From Pelargonium x hortorum (lineage: Eukaryota > Streptophyta > Magnoliopsida > Geraniales > Geraniaceae), in assembly GCA_036897525.1 (NCBI GenBank), contig JAYMTJ010000013.1, forward strand, positions 94,503-158,502: 64,000 nt of DNA, in the 5' to 3' direction. Made by a program: the position numbers and the translations under genes. How positions within the stretch are numbered: position 1 is the stretch's first letter; the number at the start of each line of letters is the position of its first letter. The notes below the pieces were generated by a model that worked only from the letters and a program-made list of their open reading frames with translations, was not told where the DNA came from and made no database searches. Shown here one piece after another: positions 34,481 through 47,522 of this stretch.

Positions 34481-36519
34481 CTAATTAGAATCGCGCACAT
34501 CCCACCATTGGAGGTAAACAAACAAGATTTGATATTTCAGGAATTTTGGGCGCACCTCGTAAAAAGGGAGCGGACAATATAAATGGATAACAAAAAAGCA
34601 GCTACGAAAACGGATTACTTGTACAAAGTTATAGAAAGATAGAAAGAAAGTACAAGGTACCCGAAAAGGATCTAGTAGTATATCAGAGATAACTAATTTG
34701 GAAAAAAAATCAAATAGGTACATAGTTAGATATTTTCAGGGTCTATTTCATATAAAAAGGGAAAGTTTTAGCATAAGGTAGCGAACTAGATATCTATATA
34801 CATAGGGAAAAAGTGGTATCCTATGGAAGAACTAATTAGCTAATTAGTATGAATCCCCTTTATAAAGAAGCTTTTAATGCAATCGAAGCTATTTTCATTT
34901 CAGCAGAGCCTCCCGTTATATATGGGACTTGCCCGCTGTCTTGTTACTCCATTTTTATTAAGTGCCGGGATCCCGGAAAAGAAATAGAAGTTTACCTAAC
35001 TATTATACCAAGAAAAATCTATGGGAAATGCACATAATGAAAGGGTATCCCAAAATATCAAAAACGAAGTTTCAAACCCAAGGAAATCCAAATAATTACT
35101 ATAGCTTTCAATCAGTTATGAGTACTTTAGTGGATACCAGCCCCCTGTGGTCCCTCTTATTTCTGCGTTTTTTTGGAGTCCTTTTTTAGAAGAAGACAAG
35201 TCTAGGAATCTATGAAATTCCATTTTGGAGAGTTGTTATAAGCTTCTAAAGTCCAAAAAAGGAGAAAAGTGCTTAAAGGAAAACAGGTTCCTTTGTTCCT
35301 CTTTCTTAGAATATAGGAGTTTCTATAAAATAGGCAGACAGGAGACTGGAGGGGTATGGTATTAGGATTCAGGACTATAACTATCATTAGCTGAGAAAAA
35401 GCTCAGAGTTAGGAGGCATATATGTAAGGGTGCAGTGTTCTATCAAGTCTATTTATTGTTCTTTATTTCTTGTCAAAAGCGCTGCTTTGCTTACTTAGAG
35501 TTTAGAGAAGAAATGAGGTAAGGTTTTGCTCAATACCGGAAATTTATAGAGTGCTTTGGGACTCAAGCTCAGGCTTAGAAAAGGTTTATTTATAAGTGAG
35601 TTCTAGAAGGATTTAAAAGACTTTAAGTATAGAGTTGTCAGTCCTCGGAATTCTAAGTGTTACACTAAAACCTTTATGAGGTAGATTTCTTATAGAGTAC
35701 TTGAAGAAATTCCTACGAGTATATACCACTTTATTATTCGTTAGCTTTATTGCTCGCACTTAGATATATTCATATTCTTAGAAGACTCTTGAAACTTTAC
35801 TTTACTATTTTGTCCCATATATAAAAAGTACCTGTTGCTAAAATAGGTCACTCCGGCCTAATAATTTGCATTCCGAGAGAAACCCTAGAACTCTATTATC
35901 ACCAAAGTCATTTTGAAACTAACAAATAAAACTAAAAAATGATATTAGAACCATACGCGCTTTTACTTGTAACAAAAAAGGGATCCAAAAGGACTTTCGG
36001 CGCCTATACTTTACATATTATCTGTATCTGTTTGAACTTCCCCTGAGGCTGGAGCCAGGCTAAAAAAAGAATACTTTACTCTAAGATCAATACCAACAGG
36101 AAAAGACTTGACTAGAAAATACAAATGACTTTGATTTAGAGTGAACTTCCCTTAGACTTTCATCCGAAAAAGGAAACCTTGTCAACAAAGGAACACAAAA
36201 GCTACCTTTACACTGAAAATTCAGGAATAACACAACCTATTATATTTTACTTTACCCGGGTTCGGTTCCTTAGAATGAGAAGCTCCAAATTATATACTAC
36301 ATCCTGTCTTTCTAATAATAAATATCCCAGTGGAGATTAAATGAATAGGCTTAAATTATCCACCCCTAAAGGGTGCTTGGTATGCAGTAAGTTTTAGTAT
36401 AACTTTCATTACAAAACAGGGTTCGTAACTTATCCAGAATTTATAAATATTGCAGAAAAGTCCTGTCAAATTTAGCAAAGAAGTTTGTTTTTACATTCAA
36501 GAGACTTGCCTTAGTTTGA
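34481..36519. other. AT-rich stretch with strong palindrome
   Basis: An 80-codon minus frame (34481-34723) is rich in Phe, Leu and Tyr, as AT-rich random frames are. Two overlapping plus frames of 62 and 75 codons cross the palindrome at 34965. Nothing recognisable. Confidence 0.5.
34965..34976. repeat. 12-bp perfect palindrome CCGGGATCCCGG
   Basis: The longest of the GC-capped palindromes. Its GGGATCCC core is one of five in the window. Confidence 0.9.
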
Positions 36520-36575
36520 AGTAGCTGTACGAGCAATAAATAAAGGTTTATCGGTTCAAACCCGAACCTAATTAG
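36520..36575 (+). pseudogene. decayed tRNA-like 3' part
   Basis: GGTTCAAACCC at 36553-36563 matches the T-loop consensus and sits in a stem with three or four pairs (TCGG with CCGA). TGTACGAGCAATAAATAAAGG upstream is only vaguely tRNA-like. Confidence 0.25.
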
Positions 36576-38668
36576 ATTTACAATGAACAGGGCTGGTAAG
36601 TGCATTTTTAGTAAAAAAAAAGCTTAACGGGATCGATATGAGAACACAAGTTATACGCAAGCGCCGTTTCCAAGCAGTATAAGAATTGTTTTAAGAGCGT
36701 AGGGTACGACTTTCGTCTCTTTATAGGACTCCCTATTTTATTTCCTTTGCAGGGTTTTCCTGTTTCTTTTTTGATAAAAAAAAAAATGGCATTTCCTGGA
36801 TCCTTAACTCAACGCGGGCCCCGGTTATATGCCTACTCTATGAGAACTCAAGGGGGGTCTCTAGAGCCAAAACTTCTAAATAGAAACAATTTAATGCCGG
36901 GCTGGGATCCCCAATAATTGAGGAAAAACTCTTGTACTCTATTTTTTGATCCCGTTCTTTAGCCAACTCTTAGTTTAGTTTATTTAAGCGACGGTCTACT
37001 CAATTGACTCTAAGCTAAGCTGCAGAGTTTTTACCTAACCTCGTATTAGCTACACGCAATTGTAACTTAGTATTATATTGGATAGACCTTTATTAACGCA
37101 ATTAAAACTCTTTTATTTAGAAGCCAGAATAAATACCCTCGCAAAGAAGTTCAGCCCAGCTATTGAAAAGTATACAATGTATCTTTACTTCAAGACTCTA
37201 AGACTAAAAACTTAACCAGGGGGTTACCTTTAAGCCAGAAAATCTTTATCCAGATACAGCAAATAAGGTACCCTAAACCCAAATGTTTAATGCTTATTAA
37301 GATTGTAAAAGGCCCTTTTCATGCGCTAAAAAAGCTTTCGTAACATCTTTTGCGTAGAGTCCATTTCTCGAACGGAGGTTTCTTTTAAGGATTTCATCCA
37401 GTAAGGCTGTAGATTATCAAGGAAATAGAAAATGACAAAAGAAGGGGCTTTTGTGTTTCCAATTCTGGATCTAAAGTAGTTAAAAAGGAAAGGTAGCTCT
37501 AATCTAAATCGGATATATATTATTTATAAAGGTTATTGAAGTACTAGGAGACGAAACAAACCCTTTTTCAAAATGTGTTTTATATCTTGAGGAGTGCAGT
37601 AACTCTAAATTTAACGGGTTAACTCTTAGAGCACCCTGCTGGGTAAAAGACTATATGCTTGTGATTATTCTGAAGGCCCCGCTTTTGGTTTAAATTAAAC
37701 AAAGTCTTGTTGTCCCTGTCCTGTTATTGAATCTCTTCTCTTGGAAAATCCCTCATTTTTAATACCTGAGATTAAAGAGTTATATTTTCACAAGCAACTG
37801 CTTTTATTAATTTGGGGACTCTAATAGTATAATATAATTTGCCGGTTCTACCATGCAGGAGACACTTTGCATTAAAATTTTTAGCTATAACTTAACAGAA
37901 TTTAAGGATATCTTTTTTTTAAGAATAAAGCTAAAACAACTAGTACAAAAAGTATCAAAAGATCCTTAATATTTAATCAGAGAGGATATACAAGGACCAG
38001 TTTCGAGCTTTATACCAGAGGTTATCAAATTCAAAATTATTCACTAGTCTTGAACTTCACAGACAGGGATTTTCTAATTTAAATAAAGAGCTTTCTAAGA
38101 TTCGTTACTAGATTTAGGCCGATAAGTTAAGTTTAATGAATAGCTATGGGAGTCCCGTAATATTTCCAAATCGCTTTGCTTTCACTAAATTTCTTGTCGA
38201 TTTTAGCAAGCAAGATTGAACGTGGTTACGCAAGTATAATCCGTTTTTTTTGTAGGAAGTACCAAGGGCTCTTATTTAGGTTTGGATTAACACCTAATCT
38301 TCATGAGGTTTAGATTTGAACAAAAGCTGCTTATATTTTAAGGGTTAGAATCCCTTTGGTTTTTTTCTTTAACAAAATAAGATCCGGTCGAGAAGTATCC
38401 GTTAATTTAGTATCAAAAGAGATTTTATGGACTCTCATACCGAGCAGGCTCCGCATTCTTTCAGAGTAAAATCACAAAATACACTCTAATTCATTTTAGT
38501 CAACCGGAGAGCCCCTTCCTCTATAAATAAAGGACCGAGCTAGCATAACGGAAATCGCAGAACTTGGAAACCCGCCGTATCCGTATATTAACATGGGTAA
38601 CATTTCCTTAAATTTAGGGCTATCTGTAAAAAATGAGTCCGCCCTTTTCTTAAGCACGGGGTAGACTT

Positions 38669-38708
38669 AAAAAAAAAAAGGTAATGCAAATACTAAAAAA
38701 GGGGGGGG
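38669..38708 (+). repeat. homopolymer cluster A11 and G8
   Basis: Eleven A (38669-38679) and, after a short spacer ending in six A, eight G (38701-38708). It is the longest G run noticed. Such runs are slippage and sequencing-error hotspots. Confidence 0.9.
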
Positions 38709-39604
38709 TTTTCCAAGGGCTGTTTAGCTTCCAACGGGTACAAAAAAGAAACCAACTCTCTTCCTTCATGAGGGGGTTTCTCGACTCTTCCATACAGTTG
38801 TCGGTTTACCAAGTTCGAGACCTACTCTGATAAATAATGTTTAGATACCCGCCAAATAAGACAAATAAGGAAAGTCTTTCTTTATTCCTGCCCGATCCGT
38901 TTCAGGGCTTCTACGCCAGCTAGCAAAATCCCGGAATTCCCTATTAACGAGAGTGCTTTTCTATTTAGATTCCTGAAAGTCAGACCCTAATTATTTCTAG
39001 TGTGCCTTAATTCCAAACTTATCTTTTATACTACATCTCAGTTCCTTGTGAGTCCTCGAAATTCTAATATTTTAGTTAACAAATCGCGGTCTATATAATA
39101 AAAGTATCACAAAGCTCTTAAAAAAGGCTAGCGAATAAGTCTCCCCCTGCGTGCGGGGTATGCCCCTTTCTTTAAATGCAACTCGAGAAAAAAGCAGAGG
39201 TGTAAAACTCTTTTTCATTTATCTTCTGGGGTTACTAAAAGGGAATTCCCGAAATATTTATATTGCACTGAAACAGAGACCCGCTCGCTCTTTTCTTGGT
39301 TGATCCTTTAGGCGAAGCGAAATAGAATAGAGTTCCTTGAAAATGTAGTTCTAGTAATTCTCAAAAGTCAGTTTGACAGGACATAATGGAATATTTCAGA
39401 AATACATTAGAACAGCTAAATATATAGTAAAAAACAAACGAAATTCATAAAAATGTAGGACCGCGTGTGATAACGCATGAAAGTGCCCATAGAATAGGTT
39501 TTAAAGTACCTCCCGGATTCTTCTCGCTTTGTTTTGTTAACACAGGAATCCATTGACATGAAAATAACCCATTGTAACCCTTTACTTTAAACTCGAGATA
39601 ATCT

Positions 39605-39630
39605 ATAAGTTTTATATATAAGTTTTATAT
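39605..39630 (+). repeat. perfect 13-bp tandem duplication
   Basis: ATAAGTTTTATAT twice in a row. Confidence 0.95.
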
Positions 39631-40739
39631 AAGGTAAGGAAAGAAGCGAAGCTTTTGTACCGGCTTACTGGATAACACACCTATTTGGGAAAGCCCATAT
39701 TAAGATGAATATGGAACGTCTTACCTTCTTTTAAGAACCCCCTAATTGTCTATATTCACGACTTTTTGTTGTTGTGCTCTGAATAAATACTATACTTTTA
39801 CTTGTTTGGATATGCAAATTAATATGAAAGACTCCTTAATTAAGAATAACTTACCTCTTGTATGTAAACAAGAACTCGTTATACTGGAAACCCAGCCATT
39901 AGGCGCAGTTTGATACTCTACTTGTAGTGGTGTAATTTGGTATAGGTTTTTTTCAGATAAGAACAAAGCTAAGATTACCGAGTAATTGTGGACCTGCCTT
40001 ATTAAGATACTGTGTCACGTGAATAAAGCTCCTAACTTTAGTCTTTACACGTTATACTGGGGGTTAGCTCTCATCTATTTATGATGAAAAAAACCAATTG
40101 TCAAATATACAAAGCCCAATCTCCAGCCTTTATTTGGCTCTCTAATCTTTCTAAAGAGAGACTTGTACGTTAAAAAAAAATGGACAACACATTACATTAA
40201 CTAGACCTGGGTCCTTGTTAAATAAAAAAGAGGAATTACACTATATATACACGGATATTTCAGTATCTAAATCTAAGGAAAGGGCCATGGGCTTTCTATT
40301 AAAGATAATACAAGATTGAGTACCTTTTTTATTTCTTATCTTCAATTATTAGTTGATCTCCAGGTTAACTGAAGAGAGTCTTTTGAAGCCAGCCTCTTCG
40401 GATTGCTTTGAAAACCCAAAGCAAAGTCAAGTTATTTGTTAAGTTTGATTTGGATAGTATTTCTGTCTAAAGGAGTCGTTTTATAGATTCCGGTACAATA
40501 TATAAATAACTCCTACAACACATGTTTTCCAATAAGTGGCCCTAAACTTTCATTCAGCGGGAGTCCCGTATAGAAATTAAAGAAAGCTAACGGTTGCTAT
40601 AAGCATAGCGATATCCAAGGCTTTTCTATTTACCACTGTGGTGTGGTTATAATGCGAGTAAAAAGAGTATGCTTATTATATTCTAGCTAAAACTATCAAG
40701 AAAAGAAGTCCATAAGTTAGGGTCTTGTGTGTGGTATGT

Positions 40740-41340
40740 ACTATCTATTAGACTATCATGTTAACCTCCTTTACTAGAGTGCCAGTCGGTAATAGAGATG
40801 TACTCATTTTTCTCCCAAGCTCCCTAACGATAAAAACAAAGAGCAAGAGGAATTGTCCCTTTTCAAACAAGTAATACCAGTCTGCTATGCTCCATTAGCA
40901 CAAGAATACCAAAGGCTTTCTTCTGTACTTACTCTTGTAAGTATCTTCTCTCTAACTAAATGCCAGCTAGAACTTAGCCTTTTCCTACTGTAATGCTTTC
41001 AGGACCTGGCAACTCATTTATTTGTGTTATAATGCAACGACAGAACAGAGTCTATCTATTTTTTTGGAAGGAAGATTCCGATCTAATGACTACGCCGGCA
41101 AACGGACTCATAGAATCTCAGTACTGTTCTTATATGGTACAAGGAAGTATTCTTTGCAAAGGATAACAGATTCTAGAGACAAAGGACTTATATTATAGAA
41201 AACCTGTTATTCTTGTTGGTATAGTCGGTAAACCAGAATACAGAAGATTCTTTTGGAAGCAAGCGATCCCTTACTATGAGTCAATTATATAAATGATTTT
41301 GACTTGCTTTTTACGGAAAGGGTAGAGAATAATAAACTCT
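40740..41340 (+). repeat. Rep-A island, third plus-strand copy
   Basis: Block 1 relative at 40829-40854 (GATAAAAACAAAGAGCAAG). GCTCCATTAGCA follows about 35 nt after the end of that block, as it does about 110 nt after copy 1. Block 2 core GATTCCGATCTA is at 41074-41085, and TACGCCGGCA, also seen near 1725, follows it. Order is partly kept relative to 0.6-2.2 kb, with large deletions. No gene. Confidence 0.55.
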
Positions 41341-44300
41341 TTGTACTCTTAGTTTGCTTAATTAATAATCTTGAATTTTCAGCATCGCATCCTTAAATTG
41401 AAATCTCCAGATTAAAGAAATATTTCTTTAATATTTAGCTATTAGTTCTGCTAAAAAACTGGTAAAGAAAAGCTGCTTAGAGCATAGTCGATAGAACACA
41501 GAATATCCTGAGTCTAACTCTAGTATTAGTATAGAAAAACTCAAAGTAAGAGACTAAAATCCGAAGATATTTAAGAGTAAGAAGGTCAGAATATTATTGA
41601 GGCAGTCTTTACTTATTAGTACCGAATTTCAAGTATAACAAAAAAATCTTAGGAATCTCTTTTATCCAGATAAATAATAAATAGAGTTGGGGCAGTATAC
41701 ACGGTTGTTTTGATACTAGAACAGTAGGGTTTCTAATTAGCAGCTGTCTTAGAGGACTTGGTTTTTGTTCGTAAGAACCCCTTCTCTATGATGCTTTTAT
41801 CTCAGCGCAAGTAACAAACAACCCTCGTGAAAATTCCCTTTTGTTTATATTTCTACTTTCGGGTAGAAGCACCAGTCCCTTTGCTTGGGGTATGAGAGAA
41901 CTTTTCAAAAGGTTTTAGTACTGTGGTAAAATGAGTTTATTTATTTATTTATTGGGGGTTATTCTGTCTTATGTGTCATAGAGAAGTAAATGTCTTGAAC
42001 TATAAGGGCGGTATCTACATCTACTTTTTAGAAGTTTTTATAGTTTTCTTTGGTGTTTGTTCCTATTCCGAACTTCTAGGGTATATTTCCCCAAGACCGG
42101 ACCCGGTTTATAGGAAGTCGGTCAGGATAATATATCAGTAGTATTGAGTTGAGAATTAGAAATTCTAGCTTTGTAATAGGCGTACCCTTTTCATTTTATT
42201 CATAAATCTGCAGGTAAAAAAGAGGCGCGTATGCTGTAGTGAGAGAGTACGTGTGGATTCACTCCAAAGTGATTGCTTTGTTTTTGAAAACGAAGTTTTA
42301 CTTCCATTATTTATAAGGCCTTGTGAATCCAGAAGCTTTATCACTGTACCCCGCTATTACACAAAAAAACGTCTAATATGTCTATATCAGAATCACGAAA
42401 CTCCTGTATAAAACGAAAAAGGGGGCAAGAAGAGTTACCTAAGTCAGCAGCTCCCGAATCCTAATTCTTCGATTCCGCAGATATAGATATAAGAGAGTGG
42501 GCCCCTGGTTTATCTAGATCCGGTAAACACAAAGTCAAGTATTAATTATACTCCATCGAAGCGAAGTACTCATAATTAAGCAGAGGTTTGCTATCACATT
42601 TTTTGACTTTACCGGTATTTTTATTAATGAACCCGGTTTATATATTTCATTTCATTTTACTCAGTATCATTATTAGAAGAGAAGTAGAAACCCTATAAAT
42701 CTAAGAAATCTTATTCCTAGATTAAGGGCCTCGAATTTTGAGTCTTAAATATCTAGGTAACAGGGGGAGATTCTTTAGAGAAAGTTGATTGCATTCTATT
42801 TCCGTTTTTTAAGTCTATGTTCTAGGCCCCCGGAATTAGTGAAAAGTTGTGCTCTATCAAAAAAGTTATCCACTTTAACGCGTATATCCTAGGAAATTGA
42901 GGTATTGAAGTGTGTTCTAATTATGGAAGTTCCCCTAAAGGATTTTCTATATAGTTAAGCTTTTTATAGCTGTTAGCCGAGCTTTTTTAGTTTAGTGAAG
43001 CTAGCAAAAAAAAATGCATAAGTCATTATTCTATATACGATTAATAAGACCAGGACTCTCGTACTTAGGGATCCTTAAGACTACAGGGTTACAGCTAGAC
43101 ATACTTCCAGGCAGTTTAGAGCTAACTAACTACCAAATAAAACAAAAAACTTAATCTGAGAAATGCTCGATTAGTACTCTTAAAGACCTAAAGCTATATA
43201 TCGAGAATTTAGGGAAGAAGAAAGAACCTCCTTATCTATAGAAGTCTAATAACTCTGAAACAAGACACTTAGATAGAATAATTTTTAAAGCTTCGTAAAA
43301 TACCCCGGGTTAACTTAACTCCAGAGGACTTAAAGGTTTTTTTCTCAAATAAATATCATAGCAACTCATGTGATACAGAAACCCGGCTTTCTTCCATTGT
43401 ATTCAACTATGGCAGCCCTTAACTGTTACAGTAAAGAGAAATTGTGATCTCTATTCTAGGAACGGAAAACTCACTTTATGTCGTGACTTGTTCCTTGTTA
43501 GACTCTTCGTTAGATTAAGGCCTCTTGAGTAATACCCTTCAACCTTTTGCTAGGCCAAACCTTAATTTCTAGAGAGCACCTTATTTTATTAAATACTATT
43601 TCCGGTTCTATGACCTTACTATAATAAATACACAGCATTCCTATAGCTATATAAGCTTCGCTTCCCAAGGAAACTTATATTCTACTTTTTTTTATACGAA
43701 CAACCTTTAAATTAAAAGCACAAATTTATATAACAGAAGAATCCAGGATTCCTTAAAAGCATTAGATCTGTCTGAGAAGAACACAACTACTCTACCTCTA
43801 CTAGAGTTAACTTAATCCCAAAAGTGTTAAAGAAATACTTATATTGGCTCCTTGTTTTGATCGAAATTCCTCATAAGATTTCCAATTAATTCCTAAAGCT
43901 ACAATACTACAGAAACTCAGGACAAAACTCATTCGAATAACCAGAAAACAATTCTTATTCAGTTCTCTTTTAACCAAATACCAGGAAAAGACGCTTGCTA
44001 ATGAATTCCAGCCCCTTATATTACTTGCTTTCCTACAAATTGATATTAGTTACCTTTCTTTCAGATACTGGAAAGTACTCCACAAATAGATAAAGAAAGA
44101 TTTAAGGATATTTTTCTTTTTATTATACCTGTTATTTTGTAGCTTATCGTTAGGGATAATATTATACTTCAAAATAAGATAGCGAGGGATTTTGACTTGA
44201 GCGAAAAAAAACTCGTATGTTTGTTTGCAAGTAGATATTTAGGAAAGTTTTTTCCGTTAGGGGAGAAATATCAAGCTTGCCTTGCCTAATAGACCACTTC

Positions 44301-45440
44301 CTTCGAACAGAGTAAGGGGCTTATATAAAGCATGTATTAAAGTTATGTTTCAGTTATTTCTTCTTTAACAATTGCAGAAACCCACGTATATCCTTCTGAG
44401 TAGGTAGGGGCCAGAAAAGTAATCAAATACTTCTATATCGGGAACAAGCTTGATACGCTTCCGTAACCTCTATATAAATAATATTGTTATAAAAACCTAA
44501 ACTTGCTAAACAAGAGTTCAAAAAAGTTTCTATTGAGTTGTACTTGAACTTGTAATTTAGAGTAATAGAAGTAAGAATCCCAATCTAGCTACATCATATA
44601 AACGGTAAAATGCTAAGTCATTTGTTTCTGGTAAAGCCCAATGTAGAACTCAGGGATCTTTTTTCTCGGTCTAATGCTATTAAGTTGATACGATAGGGTT
44701 TTTATTAGGTATAGACAGAGTTTGTTTAAGCAGATACTCCTATTCCTATATATGGTTATTGTTTATTGATTGTGCATGTGCCTTAATTTCACTTTATTTT
44801 CAGTATTGATAAGGACAAAATTCTTTGTACTGTAGTGGGCAGTCCCTTGAGCTATAGAGTCTTCCTAATCTTGTAAATTGTAGGTCAGGTCTAATAAAGG
44901 GGGTCAATTTAGAGGCACTTGTATTTAGGACTTTCTTAGAGTCTACTTCAACTCTAAAAACTGCTATGGATATTAGACTTTCCTATTCTAAGAATTTTAG
45001 AGACTCGGTTAACAAGCTTTAGTAGTTTTTTTTATATGAGTTCACATAAATTGACTTTAAGGTTTTCTCCGCCATGAGGAAGTTAAAGTGGTATAGGCAC
45101 TGTTTTTAAGAATTAAACGGAACATATAGAGAGATTCTTGTTGTAAAAAAAACATTGAGTTACTAGTTTAAGCGGATAAGGTACGAGCTCTCGGATTAAA
45201 GGATTTAGCTCGCCGGAATATGTAACTCTTATTGAAGCAATCCTTTTTGGACCCAAGCTTATTCTGAGCCTGTGAATAGACTATTCTATAAAGAAAAAAA
45301 GCAATAGCTTATAAAGTAAAGTACAAATGAGAGCCTTTGATGGGTTTATAGATAGTCAGGGTCTCGTACTATATTAAGACGTGCCCTTTCTTTTATTTCG
45401 GGAGCTTGGCAAGGGTTTCCAAAATCATATTAGGTACACC
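41341..45440. other. AT-rich stretch without recognisable gene
   Basis: Holds (TTTA)4 at 41936-41951 and a minus-strand AGTACGAGAG word at 43056-43065 that resembles the sarcin-ricin loop of large-subunit rRNA but lacks its flanks. No open frame above 60 codons in these 4 kb. Confidence 0.5.
41936..41951 (+). repeat. (TTTA)4 microsatellite
   Basis: Four perfect TTTA units followed by TT. Confidence 0.95.
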
Positions 45441-46624
45441 TGCTTACAAGAATAAAGAGCTCTCAATACATTAATCGGAGAGTTCCATCTAGAATTAGGA
45501 CTGTGTCCACGCTCCTTCCATCGGACTCATTCAATGCACCAAGAACTGACAAAGAGGAAACAAGAACCATCTTTAGCGACTCCTCCAAATGCTCCAGAGA
45601 GAGGATTTCTAGTTGGCTTGCTTTGAAAAACAAGGAAGGGATTATGAGTTAGATTAGGTTCTACAGTTAGCTACACAAGCAAAAGGACCTCAATTGACAG
45701 GAAATAGCTATAAAAAAAGTTGGCTGAGGTAAAGCATTCACAACAAGGTACCGTCAAGTACTTACAGTAAGACAAAGAAACAAGATATTGGTATTGACTC
45801 CTTTCCGCGCGCCCCAGCAAAGAGTTAGAGCTACAAGAACAACTGTTGACATTGGACAGTCTTCCCTTTGCAGCACCTTCTTTCAAAGGAATACATATAG
45901 CTGCTATTGTACTAATTGTACTATCTATGAGTCCTAGTAGAGATACTGGTAAGGACTGATAGGGAAGCACTAACAGAAAATGAAAGCCAGTGTTGCTTGA
46001 ATGCCTGTAAATTACACTAGCTCAAGAGCTCTCTATAGAGGTGCTTTTTTTGCTTCGTGATTGTGTTAAGGCTTCGAATTAAAGAATAATATTATAGGTA
46101 TGCTATGAGATAATGCAATAACCTTTACCTTTTTAATGAAATAAATGAATTGTACAGAGTGGTATTTAGAATTCTTTACTACGTAATATTTAACCTACTT
46201 CTTGGTTTTGACCCCTGAGTATGTAATTCCTAGCCTAGATTCTACTGAATTTGATTCAAAAAAAAAGAGAATCTAACGTAGGCAAAACCCTAAGCGCAGC
46301 AGTTATGCTTAGTAAGGCTTTACTCAGGTTCCCAAAAATAGAACTTAACGTTTGCCAAGTAAGCGCGCGTAGAAAGACTTTTCTAAACTCTAGCCTTTCA
46401 ATTATGACCTTGTATAAGCTCCCTAATTTGTGTTAGGAATACAACCCAGAAAATTCAAGGAAAGGAATAAGGAGTTAAAATGTAAAGCCGTTTTAGAAAG
46501 GATTCGCTGAATATAGTCTCAAGTTTTTAGTAAAGAAGTAAACTACCTTGGAAAAGCACTCTAGATGCGATACCTTCATAATAGCTACAGGATATGCCTT
46601 TAGCTGCACAGGCTATACAGAGAT

Positions 46625-46643
46625 ATCGGAATCAAGCTCTCTA
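46625..46643 (-). repeat. Rep-A block 2, inverted copy
   Basis: Inverted exact match to 2145-2160. Its last 16 bases also recur directly at 47303-47318. Confidence 0.85.
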
Positions 46644-46711
46644 GCGGAAGTATCTTCAACTCCTAGCATGGCTCGCGCTTTACCAAGAAGACATTACTAC
46701 AAAGGACAGTC

Positions 46712-46728
46712 CTCTCAAAGAATCTATT
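46712..46728 (+). repeat. 17-bp exact repeat shared with 59.03 kb
   Basis: CTCTCAAAGAATCTATT, identical to 59026-59042. Both are preceded within about 90 nt by a CGGA and CTCTCTAG context, so the shared segment is larger than the exact word. Confidence 0.9.
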
Positions 46729-47228
46729 ATTCTCTTTGCCTTCAATTCCCTTTATCTGTACAGGGTCATAAGAATTAGCTCGGTTCCAAGAACAAGAAAT
46801 TGACACCTTCATAAACGGGAACCTCTAATCTAAGAAAAACCTTTCCTGCAAAGAATACAAGCTATTATGTGAACACCTTTCTAAAATATCAGTTTACTAA
46901 TTATCTTATCCTGGAACTAAAAGATTAAGAATTCAGAGTCTCCTTTCTTTACTAAATAGTTACAACTTATCTTAGACTTGAACACCTTGGAATCCAAAAT
47001 ACCTAAATGAAGTACTCTAAAGGATACCAAAGCTATAAGAGATGCCTCCATTAGAAGTTAAGGAATCTGGTTCAAGTTAAGGCTTACAAAGAAACCTGAA
47101 TACATTCCTCTAGCTACGCAGTCTACACTGTCCATTACATGATTAAGAGAGCCCTCTCTACCCGGAAATTCTCCTTGCTTAAAAGAACAAATTCCCAATA
47201 CCATGAATACATTATAACAGCAACACCT

Positions 47229-47248
47229 GCTAAACCAGATAGATCGGA
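47229..47248 (-). repeat. 20-nt repeat pair, copy 1
   Basis: Matches 47503-47522 at 19 of 20 positions, and in inverted form matches 2155-2173 at 18 of 19. Confidence 0.85.
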
Positions 47249-47502
47249 AATCATTCTAGCACAAGAGACTCTTACCTACAATTCATTAACTCCTTTAGCT
47301 GTGGAATCAAGCTCTCTAAGAAGAACTTTGCTACACCTGGAACAACTGTCAATGTCAAATTAACAAGAAATCAGTCCTTCAATTAGAACAGGAAATTGAC
47401 ACCTTTACCAGCTTAGATCGGTATAGTACTCTTTAAACTTTAACACCTTAGGAATCTCCTCTCTGCAACACTCACCAGGTTTCATTAAGACTATTAACAG
47501 CT

Positions 47503-47522
47503 TGCTAAACTAGATAGATCGG
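47503..47522 (-). repeat. 20-nt repeat pair, copy 2
   Basis: GCTAAACTAGATAGATCGGA, the partner of 47229-47248 with one C-to-T difference. Confidence 0.85.

Larger units (their letters stand above)
36576..40680. other. AT-rich stretch without recognisable gene
   Basis: GGGATCCC is at 36904-36911 and GGGAATTCCC at 39241-39250. A T-arm-like hairpin AAGGGTTAGAATCCCTT (38340-38356) has a perfect 5-bp stem but a non-tRNA loop. The homopolymer cluster at 38.67-38.71 kb and the tandem repeat at 39.6 kb are listed separately. No open frame above 60 codons. Confidence 0.5.

Noticed and set aside
38340-38356. Stem-loop as a tRNA T arm
   Set aside because: The 5-bp stem is perfect but the loop TTAGAAT is not a tRNA T loop, and no D or anticodon arm lies upstream.
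43050-43066. Large-subunit rRNA sarcin-ricin loop on the minus strand
   Set aside because: Only ten consecutive bases fit. The bases after GAGAG are TCC instead of the conserved GACC, and the closing stem is not there.
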